This document shows, piece after piece, positions 1 through 9,015 of a DNA stretch of 64,000 bases. A program made the translations under genes and the position numbers. The stretch's first letter is position 1; every line of letters begins with the position of its first letter. The notes beneath the pieces were generated by a model, which searched no databases, was not told the DNA's origin, and was given only the letters and a program-made list of their open reading frames with translations. This DNA is from Imperialibacter sp965651695 (GTDB taxonomy: Bacteria > Bacteroidota > Bacteroidia > Cytophagales > Cyclobacteriaceae), in contig CBFGTI010000002.1 of assembly GCA_965651695.1 (NCBI GenBank), positions 1 through 64,000 of the forward strand, in the 5' to 3' direction.

Positions 1-2
1 AA

Positions 3-1781
3 AGCCACCTGGCCGGCAAGGTGAAGAAAAGCCAGCCCATACTGGTGGTGATGGGCAATCCGCCGTATAGTGGCCACTCTGCGAATGATAGTCCCTGGAT
101 AGACGACCTGTTGAAAAAGGGCTACCAAAAGCCCGACAAAACCGAAGATGATGGCTACTATAAGGTGGATGGGAAACCCCTTGGTGAACGAAATTCCAAA
201 TGGCTGCAAAACGACTATGTGAAGTTCATCCGCTTTGCCCAATGGAAAATCGATCAAAACGGCGAAGGATTATTAGGGTTCATCACCAGTCACAGCTATC
301 TGGATAACCCCACCTTCCGCGGCATGCGCCAAAGCCTGATGAATACCTTTACGGAAATTCATATAGTAAACCTTCAGGGCAATGCCAATGCCTTGAAAAA
401 AGAAACACCGGAGAGAGATAAAGATGAAAACGTATTCGATATCCAACAGGGAACAGCCATCGCCATTATGGTGAAAGAGAAGGGTAAGAAAAGCTGCAAG
501 GTCACGTATACGGATCAATACGGCCTAAGAGAAAAAAAATACGATTGGCTGAACAGCCATGATCTGGAAAACACGGCCACTAAAAACCTGAAACCGATTG
601 GGAGTTTTTATCTCTTTATAGAACAGGATAATACCCTGCGGAAAGGCTACTATAACTTTGTTTCCGTACAGCAGATTTTTCCCGTGAACAGTATTGGGAT
701 TGTAACTGCGCGAGATAGTTTGACAATCAAGGATTCACAGGAAGAGGTAATGAACACTATTCGGCTTTTCGCCAAAATGGAAACTGAACTAGCCAGAGAA
801 ACTTTCGACCTAGGACCGGATGCCCGTGATTGGCAAGTACATCTTGCCCAACAAGATTTAAAAAAATCAGGACTGGCTGAGAATAAGGTAGTCAAAATTA
901 ATTACCGCCCCTTCGACATCCGGTACACCTATTACACGGGGAACTCACGTGGATTTCATTGTATGCCCCGGTCGGAAGTTATGGAGCAATTCATTGCTGG
1001 TTCAAATATTGGATTAGTCACATCCAGGCAAGCTCAAAACGGATTTCAACATGTGTTAATAACTGCTTCAATTACTGAGTTTAACTTAACCGGAACGGCG
1101 GGCCGTTACGGAAGTGGTTATGTGTTTCCCCTTTACCTTTACCCGCCCAAGGAAGAAAAGAAAAAAAACAAGACCGGACAGATGCTGATGTTCATGGAGC
1201 CGGAGGAAGAGTATACGGCCCGGAGGCCCAATATCTCCAAAGAGGTTTTTGAGATGCTGGAAAGGGCATACGGCCGGAAGCCGACACCGGAGCGTATCTT
1301 TCACTACGTCTATGCGGTGCTGTACAGCCCCGCCTACCGGCAGAAGTACGCGGAATTTTTGAAGATCGACTTTCCGAGGGTGCCGTTTCCAAAAGAGCAC
1401 AACACTTTTTTGAAGCTTGGAGCCCTCGGCGAGCGGCTGGCCGGACTGCACCTGCTACAGAGCATTGAGCTTGACCCACCCATCGCCCGCTACATGGGCG
1501 AGGGAGACGACGATGTAATCGTGAAACCCGAATGGGCCGGGGGGCGAGTACAAATCAACGCTACCAAATACTTTGAAGGTGTGCCGGAGGAGGTATGGAA
1601 CTACCACATCGGCGGCTACCAGGTGCTGCACAAGTACCTGAAAGACCGCAAGGGCCGCCGCATGGACGATCCCCGCCACTACTGTCGCATCGTTACCGCC
1701 CTCGCCAAAACCATCGAGCTTCAAAAGGAAATAGATGTGCTGTACGCAGGCGTTGAAGAAGCGGTGATTGTTAAGGTCTAA
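3..1781 (+). CDS. Type ISP restriction-modification enzyme, C-terminal part (cut by window edge)
   Basis: The frame is open to the left edge, so this is the C-terminal portion of a longer protein. The amino-methyltransferase motif NPPY lies at bases 57-68, just inside the window, so the helicase/nuclease domains and methyltransferase motif I must lie upstream. Downstream of NPPY the protein has the layout of the type ISP family (LlaGI/LlaBIII type single-chain restriction-modification enzymes): the rest of the N6-adenine methyltransferase domain, then a C-terminal target-recognition region with the family-like segments RPFDIRYTYYTG and ERIFHYVYAVLYSP. A GTG at base 21 could start an internal product, but NPPY follows at once, so I do not believe it. 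Base composition is lower across about 240-1090 than in the 3' third, which may reflect an exchanged recognition segment. The family call is by motif and is confident; the sequence specificity is unknown. Confidence 0.85.
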   Translation, partial: SHLAGKVKKSQPILVVMGNPPYSGHSANDSPWIDDLLKKGYQKPDKTEDDGYYKVDGKPLGERNSKWLQNDYVKFIRFAQWKIDQNGEGLLGFITSHSYLDNPTFRGMRQSLMNTFTEIHIVNLQGNANALKKETPERDKDENVFDIQQGTAIAIMVKEKGKKSCKVTYTDQYGLREKKYDWLNSHDLENTATKNLKPIGSFYLFIEQDNTLRKGYYNFVSVQQIFPVNSIGIVTARDSLTIKDSQEEVMNTIRLFAKMETELARETFDLGPDARDWQVHLAQQDLKKSGLAENKVVKINYRPFDIRYTYYTGNSRGFHCMPRSEVMEQFIAGSNIGLVTSRQAQNGFQHVLITASITEFNLTGTAGRYGSGYVFPLYLYPPKEEKKKNKTGQMLMFMEPEEEYTARRPNISKEVFEMLERAYGRKPTPERIFHYVYAVLYSPAYRQKYAEFLKIDFPRVPFPKEHNTFLKLGALGERLAGLHLLQSIELDPPIARYMGEGDDDVIVKPEWAGGRVQINATKYFEGVPEEVWNYHIGGYQVLHKYLKDRKGRRMDDPRHYCRIVTALAKTIELQKEIDVLYAGVEEAVIVKV

Positions 1782-1867
1782 CTCCCTCTTCGGAAGTTAA
1801 TATACTGCCGTATGCGATGTAGTGTATCGCCGCCTCAGCGGCGCCGGTGTAAATGCAACGAGTTCTA

Positions 1868-2836
1868 TCAAATTGTAACCACCAATTTTCCTTTTGCTCT
1901 ATTGTCTTCCATATATTGGTGTGCTTCAACAATATGCGACAGCTGGAATACCTTGTCAATCCTGAGGCTTATCTTCCCTGCTTCCACTTTGTTTATAAAT
2001 TCCTGGAGCTGCTCCGGTGGAAGGTTTTTTGCTTCACCTGTGTAAGTTGTCAGCCGTCCTAATGAAGGGATGTCTTCCATCGGAGTGAAGCTTGATAAAG
2101 TCCATTCGTTTCCCAGAATACCGGTCATACAAACCACTCCTTTCGGTCCGATACATTGCAGGGAATCTTTCAGTGTTTTAGTCCCTATCAGCTCAAGGAC
2201 TTTGTGTACGCCATCAGGAAAAAACGCTTTGACCTCCATTGAAACATCCCCTCTATCAATTATCACATAGTCGGCTCCATTGTCCAGAAGCGCTTGTTTT
2301 TTATCTTGGTTTCGGGTCGTTGAAACTACGGTTAAGCCTTTGGCCTTGGCTAGTTGAGTAGCCAACATGCCGATTGAAGAAGTCCCGCCACGGATCAGTA
2401 ATATTTCACCTTCTTCAATCTCCAACGCCTGGTGTAAAGAGCCTGAAACGGTTTGAAACATTTCTGGGATAGCACCCAAGATATTCCAGGACAAACTACT
2501 CGCAAAGGGCAAGACTATTTCCTTCGGTACCAAGGTATATTCGGCATATCCTCCATCGAAGAAGCGGCCCATACCCCCCATCATTGCAGCTACCTGCCGG
2601 CCTTTTTGAAAGGTGCCGGAAGGGTCATCTTCGATCAGCCCGACACACTCAATCCCTTGTATTCTTGGAAATTCCACACCCGGTGAGTCACCCCGCCGGG
2701 TAAACAATTCGGAACGATTTAAGCCAAAAGCTTTTACCCGGATTAAAACCCAACCTGGCTTTACAACAGGTTTGGGTAACTCTTTAATTTGAATGACTTC
2801 CGGTGGGCCTGGTCTTGTAGTTACGGCAGCTTTCAT
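1868..2836 (-). CDS. Zinc-independent MDR oxidoreductase (quinone oxidoreductase-like)
   Basis: A 322-residue medium-chain dehydrogenase/reductase. The N-terminal GroES-like domain starts MKAAVTTRPGPPEVIQ, followed by a Rossmann domain with the NADPH loop GGTSSIGMLATQLAKAKG. The Cys/His ligands of the catalytic and structural zinc sites of alcohol dehydrogenases are absent, so an NADPH:quinone or enone reductase role is more likely than alcohol oxidation. I chose the ATG at 2836 over the one at 2872 because homologues begin at MKAAV and the extra 12 residues (rich in Lys/Arg) look like leader sequence. It is convergent with the preceding restriction gene and divergent from the Crp-family gene. 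Substrate unknown. Confidence 0.85.
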   Translation of the reverse strand: MKAAVTTRPGPPEVIQIKELPKPVVKPGWVLIRVKAFGLNRSELFTRRGDSPGVEFPRIQGIECVGLIEDDPSGTFQKGRQVAAMMGGMGRFFDGGYAEYTLVPKEIVLPFASSLSWNILGAIPEMFQTVSGSLHQALEIEEGEILLIRGGTSSIGMLATQLAKAKGLTVVSTTRNQDKKQALLDNGADYVIIDRGDVSMEVKAFFPDGVHKVLELIGTKTLKDSLQCIGPKGVVCMTGILGNEWTLSSFTPMEDIPSLGRLTTYTGEAKNLPPEQLQEFINKVEAGKISLRIDKVFQLSHIVEAHQYMEDNRAKGKLVVTI

Positions 2837-3080
2837 AGTTTGTCTTCTCGTCCTTTTTTTAATCCATTTCAAATCCTCAACTACACTTCAGTAAGATCGC
2901 GATTCTTCCTTGTGTTATATCTCAAGCTACTCGTCTTTCACAGATGGCCAGCAAGTCTGGTAATTAAACTGTGGTAAACGTAAGGTCACTCACAACATCT
3001 TTATTGTTCCATAAAACTATTGCAGTCCGTCCAAATAGCCTCCTGGCGTCCACAGTCTCAATTCAAAAGTCCAACCGGGA

Positions 3081-3103
3081 AGAGGTTGAAATAAATAACC
3101 TCT
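3081..3103. promoter_or_regulatory. Perfect 7-bp inverted repeat upstream of Crp-family gene
   Basis: Arms AGAGGTT (3081-3087) and AACCTCT (3097-3103) are perfect reverse complements separated by 9 AT-rich bases, and end 27 bases before the start codon of the Crp/Fnr gene. Position and symmetry suit an operator for autoregulation. The intergenic stretch 2837-3130 otherwise shows no gene. The regulatory role is inferred. Confidence 0.4.
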
Positions 3104-3130
3104 ATCTTTACTCTCCTATTATTTAGCCGG

Positions 3131-3739
3131 ATGGATAAGATAGCCCAAACAGCCAGCTGCCAACCACTGCTCAACTATTTCAACAAGCTAATTCCCCTTA
3201 GCTCCGAAGAGAAGGGACTGGTCCTGCAGAAGTTTCATCCCCACCTGTTTTTGAAAAAACAGTTCGCTCTCCAGCATGGGTCTGTTTGTGAGTACTTTGA
3301 CTTTGTGGTTCGGGGCTGCCTGCGGCTTTACAAGGTGGATGAAAAAGGCTCGTACCACATCCTGCAGTTCGCAACCGAAAACTACTGGATGCTTGATCTT
3401 ACCAGCTTTCACAAAAAAACAAAGTCGGCCCTCGACATCGATGCGCTTGAAGACACCGTGGTCTTGCGAATTTCTTACGACGATCTGATCGACCTGTATG
3501 TGAAAGCGCCAAAGTTCGACCGCATTTTTCGGGTGCTGCTGGAAAATCATTTCATGCAGCAGCAAGAGCGCATCGGGCAGCTGTTCAGCTCCTCTGCCGA
3601 AGAGCGATATCAATCATTTCTAGAGACCTATCCCCACCTTCTTAATCGCATTTCGCAAGTGCAAATCGCCTCCTACCTTGGAGTTACACCCGAATTTCTG
3701 AGCCGCATAAGAGGCCGTATGGCGAAAAACGACCGATAG
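3131..3739 (+). CDS. Crp/Fnr family transcriptional regulator
   Basis: 202 residues. The N-terminal half is a cyclic-nucleotide-binding-type beta-roll (about 25-125, including FVVRGCLRLYKVDEKG and a C-helix after about 120). The C-terminal part is a winged helix-turn-helix (about 155-200) with SQVQIASYLGVTPEFLSRIR as the recognition element. It lacks the N-terminal Cys cluster of FNR, so it is not an iron-sulfur oxygen sensor. Proteins of this size are common in Bacteroidota and often control an adjacent oxidoreductase; here the NADP-binding reductase 107 bases downstream is the likely target. A palindrome lies just upstream of the start. The effector ligand is unknown. Confidence 0.88.
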   Translation: MDKIAQTASCQPLLNYFNKLIPLSSEEKGLVLQKFHPHLFLKKQFALQHGSVCEYFDFVVRGCLRLYKVDEKGSYHILQFATENYWMLDLTSFHKKTKSALDIDALEDTVVLRISYDDLIDLYVKAPKFDRIFRVLLENHFMQQQERIGQLFSSSAEERYQSFLETYPHLLNRISQVQIASYLGVTPEFLSRIRGRMAKNDR

Positions 3740-3846
3740 TCTTAAACCAGATCAATGTTTTTTCTTAAACCAGGTCATTGGCAGGGCCTTGGGGTTTGAC
3801 GTTGCTTTGTACCAACAAATCAGTCATCATAAAACCAAGAAAAAAT

Positions 3847-4500
3847 ATGTCAGTCAACAGATCAAAAGTAGCCGTCATTGGCCTGGGCAACATCGGAAAA
3901 GTAGTCGCCTCAAACCTGGTAAAGGGAAATCGCGAAGTAATACTGGCGAGCCATAAGCTGGAAGATGCCAAAGCACTCGCCACCCAATTGGGAGGCCTGG
4001 CCAAAGCTGCGGAAGTAGATGCCGCCATTAGAGAAGCCGACGTCATTGTGTTGGCCGTTTGGTTCAGCACTATTCAGGAATTATTGAAGGAGTACGCCAC
4101 TGAGCTACGAGGGAAAATCATCATTGATCCTTCCAATCCCATAGCACCCGATGGCAAGGGCGGCTTCAAAAAGATCATTGGTGCTGAGGAATCGGCCGGG
4201 CAGATCATTGCCGGCTTGCTACCCAAAGGCGCAAAATTAGCCAAGGCGCTCGGCACACTGGGTGCGGGTTCATTGGCAAGCGCCGCATTCCAAAAGCCGG
4301 AAGCCGCCGTGCTGTTTTATGCCACCGACGACACCTCCATTAATGCGAAGGTTGAAGAGCTGATCAACGACAGTGGCTTTGAACCGGTTCGGATTGGCGG
4401 TATCGATCAGTCTATCCGCATCGAAGTGTTTGGCGAGCTGCATGAATTTGGCGCTTTGGGAAAGGCGGTTACATCAGAAGAGGCACTCGCAATAGTCTGA
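3847..4500 (+). CDS. NADP-binding oxidoreductase of the F420:NADP reductase / F420-like fold
   Basis: 217 residues from the ATG at 3847. The longer reading from 3778 adds 23 residues ahead of the Rossmann core and is unlikely. The N-terminus has the dinucleotide loop VIGLGNIGKVVASNLVKG, followed by DVIVLAVWFSTIQELL and IIIDPSNPIAPDGKG, the pattern of the NADPH-dependent F420 reductase family. Bacteroidota are not known to make F420, so this family's members here are usually called simply NAD(P)-binding reductases with unknown substrate. The Crp/Fnr gene upstream on the same strand is the likely regulator. Confidence 0.8.
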   Translation: MSVNRSKVAVIGLGNIGKVVASNLVKGNREVILASHKLEDAKALATQLGGLAKAAEVDAAIREADVIVLAVWFSTIQELLKEYATELRGKIIIDPSNPIAPDGKGGFKKIIGAEESAGQIIAGLLPKGAKLAKALGTLGAGSLASAAFQKPEAAVLFYATDDTSINAKVEELINDSGFEPVRIGGIDQSIRIEVFGELHEFGALGKAVTSEEALAIV

Positions 4501-4604
4501 TATCAACTAACCATTAAACATTATGAGGCGAAATAGTTTAGCCGCACTTTGAGGGCGGTAGGGTTAGCGTATGGCCTTATTTTCATTTAACAGACAAACC
4601 AATT

Positions 4605-5711
4605 ATGAAGACAAGAAATAATGCGAAGATGCTTATCGCGACACTGCTGTGTGTGATAGCATTTATTCCGGCTCTGCTGGCGCAAGTACCCAATGACGGC
4701 AACATTTACGTTCATCCCGAATTTGGAAGCAACGAAAATACCGGCGCTAAAGAAAGCCCGCTCCAATCCCTTTTCGAAGCTGCCCGCCGGGTAAATCAGG
4801 CCAATGGAAAAGGCGCTATTACGATCTATCTGGCTGACGGCATTTATGGCCTTGATGCAACGGTTACTTTTCATCCCGCCAACTGGCATTTTACCAGGGA
4901 AGCACGGTTGACCATAAGAGCTGAGCTGTTGCCCGACGACCCGGAGTGGAACCCCGGGATGATGCCGGTGATAGTATCGACCATGCCGCTAAATTTCAAG
5001 CCTTATGGTAACGAAGACCCTCTCAAAGGAGCATCATACGGCATACAGATCGAAACCAGCCATGTTACCATTCAGGGATTGCGGCTGTTGGGTACGCCCG
5101 TTCATGAGCGGCCTGCCGACGGATATGTAAGAAGAAACTACCCGATTGTGCGGGAAGGCCGCAATCTCGATGACCTGAGAGTAACGCAATGCCTTTTCCT
5201 CGGCGATAAACACGCCATACCGAACCACTTGGGAGTGCTTGCCAGCGGGCAGGGTGTGGTGGTCGACCACTGTGTGTTTTACAATGTGAAAGATGCCGTG
5301 GTGTATTGGAATTCGGACCGGCCTGCCGAGCGATGCGAAATGCACCACAACCTCGTGGTAGGCAACTACGGCGCTGCCGTGTGGACGTGGTCTGCTGCTG
5401 AAGATTTTAAGTATTACAACAATGTGGTGGCCAATGCCAATGTGTTTTGGATTTTAAACAAAGACGGAAAAAATGCTTACAGCCTCACAAACTCAATGGT
5501 GATTGGCTACAATGAGCTGGTGAACAAAGGCGGTGGTCCCGCGGGATTTGGTGAAAAAGCAGACCCGAAGAAACTGAAACTTGGTGAGGGTGTTACCATC
5601 ATGAAAGAAGGCACGATAGAGCTGGAAGAAGATCAAACGAAACGAGACTATCTTCATTTGAAGCCCGGCTCGCTTGGTTCTGAGCTCGGCGCGGGATTGT
5701 TTATAAAGTGA
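4605..5711 (+). CDS. Secreted right-handed parallel beta-helix protein
   Basis: 368 residues with an N-terminal signal peptide (KMLIATLLCVIAFIPALLAQ, cleavage after about residue 27). The mature start, IYVHPEFGSNENTGAKESP, matches the DUF1565-type opening of pectate-lyase-fold proteins. Repeated strands with buried Asn/Val ladders follow (GLRLLGTPVHERP, VVVDHCVFYNVKDAVVYWN, MHHNLVVGNYGAAVW). It is probably periplasmic or exported and acts on or binds polysaccharide, but no catalytic residues can be assigned. No T9SS or lipoprotein signal is seen. It stands alone, with convergent transcription downstream. Confidence 0.75.
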   Translation: MKTRNNAKMLIATLLCVIAFIPALLAQVPNDGNIYVHPEFGSNENTGAKESPLQSLFEAARRVNQANGKGAITIYLADGIYGLDATVTFHPANWHFTREARLTIRAELLPDDPEWNPGMMPVIVSTMPLNFKPYGNEDPLKGASYGIQIETSHVTIQGLRLLGTPVHERPADGYVRRNYPIVREGRNLDDLRVTQCLFLGDKHAIPNHLGVLASGQGVVVDHCVFYNVKDAVVYWNSDRPAERCEMHHNLVVGNYGAAVWTWSAAEDFKYYNNVVANANVFWILNKDGKNAYSLTNSMVIGYNELVNKGGGPAGFGEKADPKKLKLGEGVTIMKEGTIELEEDQTKRDYLHLKPGSLGSELGAGLFIK

Positions 5712-5798
5712 TTTGCACAAGTAGCTAAAGCCGCATGAGGGCCGGCGGATTACACTATATGCCACGGAACTGCTTGAAAGGAACTTATGCCTTTGCAT

Positions 5799-5861
5799 GC
5801 CGGTGAGTGGGAGTAACAACGCTCACTCTTCCCTACGCCGGTGAGTGGGGACACTCACCGG
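5799..5861. repeat. Short direct repeats and a perfect 10-bp hairpin between convergent genes
   Basis: The 315-base gap 5712-6026 has no credible gene. GCCGGTGAGTGGG occurs at 5799-5811 and again at 5837-5849. The second copy is the left arm of a perfect 10-bp inverted repeat (CCGGTGAGTG 5838-5847, loop GGGA, CACTCACCGG 5852-5861). A weaker third copy (TTTTGCATATTGGTGAG) follows near 5885. No T-run follows the hairpin, so it is not a textbook terminator, but its position between two converging genes fits a bidirectional end or a small palindromic repeat element. Confidence 0.55.
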
Positions 5862-6026
5862 GGCGGCGAAGGAGCAGCTTATCCTTTTGCATATTGGTGA
5901 GCTGGTCGCCGGGGCCATGGACAAAACCCAACCAGTGACCAGTCCGCCGAAAGCGATGACATCCCTTGAGGGCACAACTTTCCGGTGCATGGGTGCATAT
6001 AGAGGGATGTCATCGCTAAATCACCT

Positions 6027-8291
6027 TTAGATCCTCGACCTCGACATTTCCATCTCCTTCATATATGGCTGGTTGTAAAACCGCTTACCCGTGGCTTTGT
6101 ACAGGGCATTTGCCACTGCCGCAAAGATCGGTGGGAACAATGGCTCGCCCAACCCGGTAGGGTCAACCTGGCTTTCTACAAAGTGGACCTCCACATGCCT
6201 CGGTGCTTCTTTCTGTCGGATCATCCGGTATTGATGAAAATTGTTCTTCTGTGCCACGCCATCTACGAAGGTCATTTCACCAAAGAAAGCGTTCCCGATG
6301 CCATCGACAATTGCCCCCTCACCCATATTTTTCGCCGCGTCAGGATTGATCACGATGCCGCAATCCACAGCGGCATATACATTTTGTACCAGCGGGGTGT
6401 TTTCCCTGATTTCGAGCTCGATGACCTCGGCTACGTAAGAGTTGTGGCAGAAATAAGCCGACACACCCCTGTGCAAGCCGGAAGACGCTTCGTCCCATTT
6501 CGACTTTTCACGCACCAGTTTCAGCACGCCGGCATAGCGGTCGGGTTCATAGTCGTTTCGTTCTCCGACGGGATTAGTTTTAGCTCTCTCCAGCAACTCA
6601 AGCCTGAAATCGATCGGGTCCTTGCCTGCCAGCTCAGCCAGCTCGTCGAGAAAAGATTGTTCAGCCCCGGCGATAAAATTGGAGCGTGGCGCCCTGAACG
6701 CACCGATGGTAATGTTTGACTCGAGCGACCAGCCTTCGGCCAGGTAGTTGTCCACCGCCCCCGCAGGGAAGCGGTTGGCGTGAACGGGGCTTTCAGGGAT
6801 ACCCCCTGCCTTCACGTGAAAGGCGATGAGGTTGTTGTTCTCATCCAGGCCGGCCCTATAGGTGGCTGTATAGGTCGGGCGATAGATGCCGTAAGTCATG
6901 TCGTCTTCGCGGGTATACTGGAGCTTTACAGGTGTTCCCACCTTCTGGGAAATAACCGCAGCTTCCACCAGGTGGTGACCGTATGCTCTTTGTCCGAACC
7001 CACCGCCCATTCTTGCCAAATTAATCTGTACTTTTTCCTTCGGCAGTCCCAGTCTGGCCGAAATGGTATTTCTGATCAGCTCCGGTGCCTGAATAGGACC
7101 ATAAACTTCTGCGCCATCTGCCGTTACATTTGCGTAGCAGTTCATCGGCTCCATGCAATTGTGAGCCAGGTAGGGTGCGTTGTAAGTACGCTCCAGCACC
7201 TTCGCGGCCTTTTTGAAGGCGCCTTCAGGGTCTCCATCTTTGCGCAACACGTCCGCTTTTTTGGCGGCCATTTCGGCCATACGGGCATTGTGCCCTTCGG
7301 TGCTTTCTAGTCCGCCGGGCACCTGCACCTCCATCTTGTTGCCTCCAAAGCCTGTCATCATAAATGAGCTATCGGTGGTCACCTCCCATTCAGCCTTCAG
7401 GGCTTTTTTGGCTTGCATCACCTCCCAGGTTGTGTTGCCCACAATCGCTACCAACTCGGTGAAAGTGGTGGTGTCGAAGAAATTTCTCTCGTAATCATCC
7501 TGAAGCGTCTTAATGACGAACACATCTTTGATGCCAGGCATACCCTTTACCGATGATTCGTCCACCGACTTTACCTTCATACCAAATGCAGGAGGATGCA
7601 CGATCATGGCTACCAGCGCTCCCTCTTCCATCCGGTCCATGGCGAACATTGGCTTACCGGTTACTATGTTTTTGCCTTCCACGTTCTTTTGCGAAGTACC
7701 GATGAGTTTAAAGTCGCCAACCTCTTTCAGTTTCACCTCTTCAGGCACGGTAAGCGTTGCCGCCAGAGAGGCCATTTCACCGTAGCCAGCTTTTTTACCA
7801 CTGGCTTTGTGGTGAAGCATTCCGGCTTCAGTAGTAATTTCCTCAGGGGGCACGTTCCAGTTCTGAGCTGCGGCATCAATCAGCATTTTGCGGGCGGTGG
7901 CCCCCGCGGTGCGTAGCGGTTTCCAGCCCTGCCGGATGCCCTGGCTACCTCCTGTGAACTGACGGTCGTACCGCTCGGGGTAGAAATTGGCCTGCTCCAC
8001 GATCACGTTTTTCCAGTCTAAGTCCAGCTCGTCGGCCAAAATCATCGGCATGGAGGTTTTTACATTGGAGCCAAATTCAGGGTTGGGAGAGAAAAGAGTA
8101 ACGACCCCGTTGTTACCGATCTTGATGTAGCTGTTGAGCTCAAACCATTCATCGGGCATTGCCAATACCTCCGACTGTGTTTCCGGCTTGCAGCCCGCCA
8201 GCCAGCTAAAGCTGAGCATCATGCCTCCGCCAGCCAGGGCCGAGACCTTCATGAAAGACCTTCTGTCTATTTTCTTTTTAGTTATTAGCAT
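6027..8291 (-). CDS. Molybdopterin-binding subunit of a xanthine-dehydrogenase-family hydroxylase (IorB type)
   Basis: 754 residues. The N-terminus carries a twin-arginine signal with R10-R11 in RRSFMK, followed by LAGC (31-34), so the enzyme is probably folded in the cytoplasm, exported by Tat and possibly lipid-anchored at Cys34. The body is the aldehyde oxidase/xanthine dehydrogenase molybdenum domain: GGFGQRAYGHHLVEAAVI in the cofactor pocket and, near the C-terminus, GEPLFPPIFAAVANAL, whose Glu (about 716) is the expected catalytic base. This resembles the large subunit of isoquinoline 1-oxidoreductase-type two-subunit enzymes. The partner iron-sulfur subunit is encoded 84 bases upstream in the same direction. 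No FAD subunit is present, so electrons must go to another acceptor such as a cytochrome. Substrate unknown (N-heterocycle or aldehyde). Confidence 0.88.
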   Translation of the reverse strand: MLITKKKIDRRSFMKVSALAGGGMMLSFSWLAGCKPETQSEVLAMPDEWFELNSYIKIGNNGVVTLFSPNPEFGSNVKTSMPMILADELDLDWKNVIVEQANFYPERYDRQFTGGSQGIRQGWKPLRTAGATARKMLIDAAAQNWNVPPEEITTEAGMLHHKASGKKAGYGEMASLAATLTVPEEVKLKEVGDFKLIGTSQKNVEGKNIVTGKPMFAMDRMEEGALVAMIVHPPAFGMKVKSVDESSVKGMPGIKDVFVIKTLQDDYERNFFDTTTFTELVAIVGNTTWEVMQAKKALKAEWEVTTDSSFMMTGFGGNKMEVQVPGGLESTEGHNARMAEMAAKKADVLRKDGDPEGAFKKAAKVLERTYNAPYLAHNCMEPMNCYANVTADGAEVYGPIQAPELIRNTISARLGLPKEKVQINLARMGGGFGQRAYGHHLVEAAVISQKVGTPVKLQYTREDDMTYGIYRPTYTATYRAGLDENNNLIAFHVKAGGIPESPVHANRFPAGAVDNYLAEGWSLESNITIGAFRAPRSNFIAGAEQSFLDELAELAGKDPIDFRLELLERAKTNPVGERNDYEPDRYAGVLKLVREKSKWDEASSGLHRGVSAYFCHNSYVAEVIELEIRENTPLVQNVYAAVDCGIVINPDAAKNMGEGAIVDGIGNAFFGEMTFVDGVAQKNNFHQYRMIRQKEAPRHVEVHFVESQVDPTGLGEPLFPPIFAAVANALYKATGKRFYNQPYMKEMEMSRSRI

Positions 8292-8375
8292 TTTGTGAAT
8301 GTTTTAGGTTTTTAAAGGCCTTCGACTCCCTTTAGGGATAGGGGTAAAGCGAAGGGCTTTAAAAATCGGTGATGA

Positions 8376-8834
8376 TCAAGCTTTATTTGCAGCGGTTTTC
8401 ACGGCAGCTTTTATACGCAGATAAGTACCACAGCGGCAGATGTTGCCGTTCATGGCCGATTCAATTTCCTCATCCGAAGGGCTTGGATTCTGCTTCAGGA
8501 ATGCCGCCGCTGTCATGATCTGCCCTGCCTGACAGTAGCCACACTGCGGCACATCGTGCTCCAGCCATGCTTGCTGCACCGGGTGGTCTGCGTCCTCCGA
8601 CAAACCTTCGATGGTAACTACCGCCTTGTCGCCAATGGCCGACACCGGCAGCATGCACGAGCGGGTGGCAGAGCCATCGAGATGGATGGTGCAGGCCCCG
8701 CATTGGGCGATGCCGCAGCCATATTTGGTGCCTACCAGCTTCAGGTGGTCACGCAGCACCCATAGCATGGGTGTGGCCGGATCTACGTCCACCTGCTGTT
8801 GCTTGCCATTTACTTTTAGATTGAAAATTGCCAT
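8376..8834 (-). CDS. (2Fe-2S) small subunit of the molybdenum hydroxylase (IorA type)
   Basis: 152 residues. The N-terminal plant-ferredoxin-like cluster uses C40, C45, C48 and C60 (KYGCGIAQCGACTIHLDG). The C-terminal helical cluster uses C98, C101, C133 and C135 (CGYCQAGQIM and NICRCGTYLRIK). Both clusters are complete, as in the small subunits of isoquinoline oxidoreductase and aldehyde oxidase-type enzymes. It moves electrons from the molybdenum site of the downstream large subunit. It has no signal peptide of its own and would be exported by hitchhiking on the Tat signal of its partner. First gene of a two-gene operon. Confidence 0.92.
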   Translation of the reverse strand: MAIFNLKVNGKQQQVDVDPATPMLWVLRDHLKLVGTKYGCGIAQCGACTIHLDGSATRSCMLPVSAIGDKAVVTIEGLSEDADHPVQQAWLEHDVPQCGYCQAGQIMTAAAFLKQNPSPSDEEIESAMNGNICRCGTYLRIKAAVKTAANKA

Positions 8835-9015
8835 GACGATCTATTTTGACTCAATTTATAAACTTGTACTTCTTTAAAGTTACGAAATACACACGATAAG
8901 CTACGGATAGCAATAGTGACCGGAACCGTTTTCCCGGGGCTCAATGAATGCTTAACCGATGATGCTTTTACTCTAAATGGATAGAATAGCTTTTCTGTTT
9001 AGGTTTTTGATCGTT

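Noticed and set aside
1812..2062. Two overlapping plus-strand frames after the restriction gene
   Set aside because: Antisense to the 3' end of the MDR gene with no similarity.
3778..3846. 23-residue N-terminal extension of the NADP-binding reductase
   Set aside because: Precedes the Rossmann core by an unusual length; ATG 3847 places GLGNIG at the normal position.
5845..6030. 61-codon plus-strand frame in the 5.7-6.0 kb gap
   Set aside because: Starts inside the hairpin, no recognisable product, ends inside the convergent gene.
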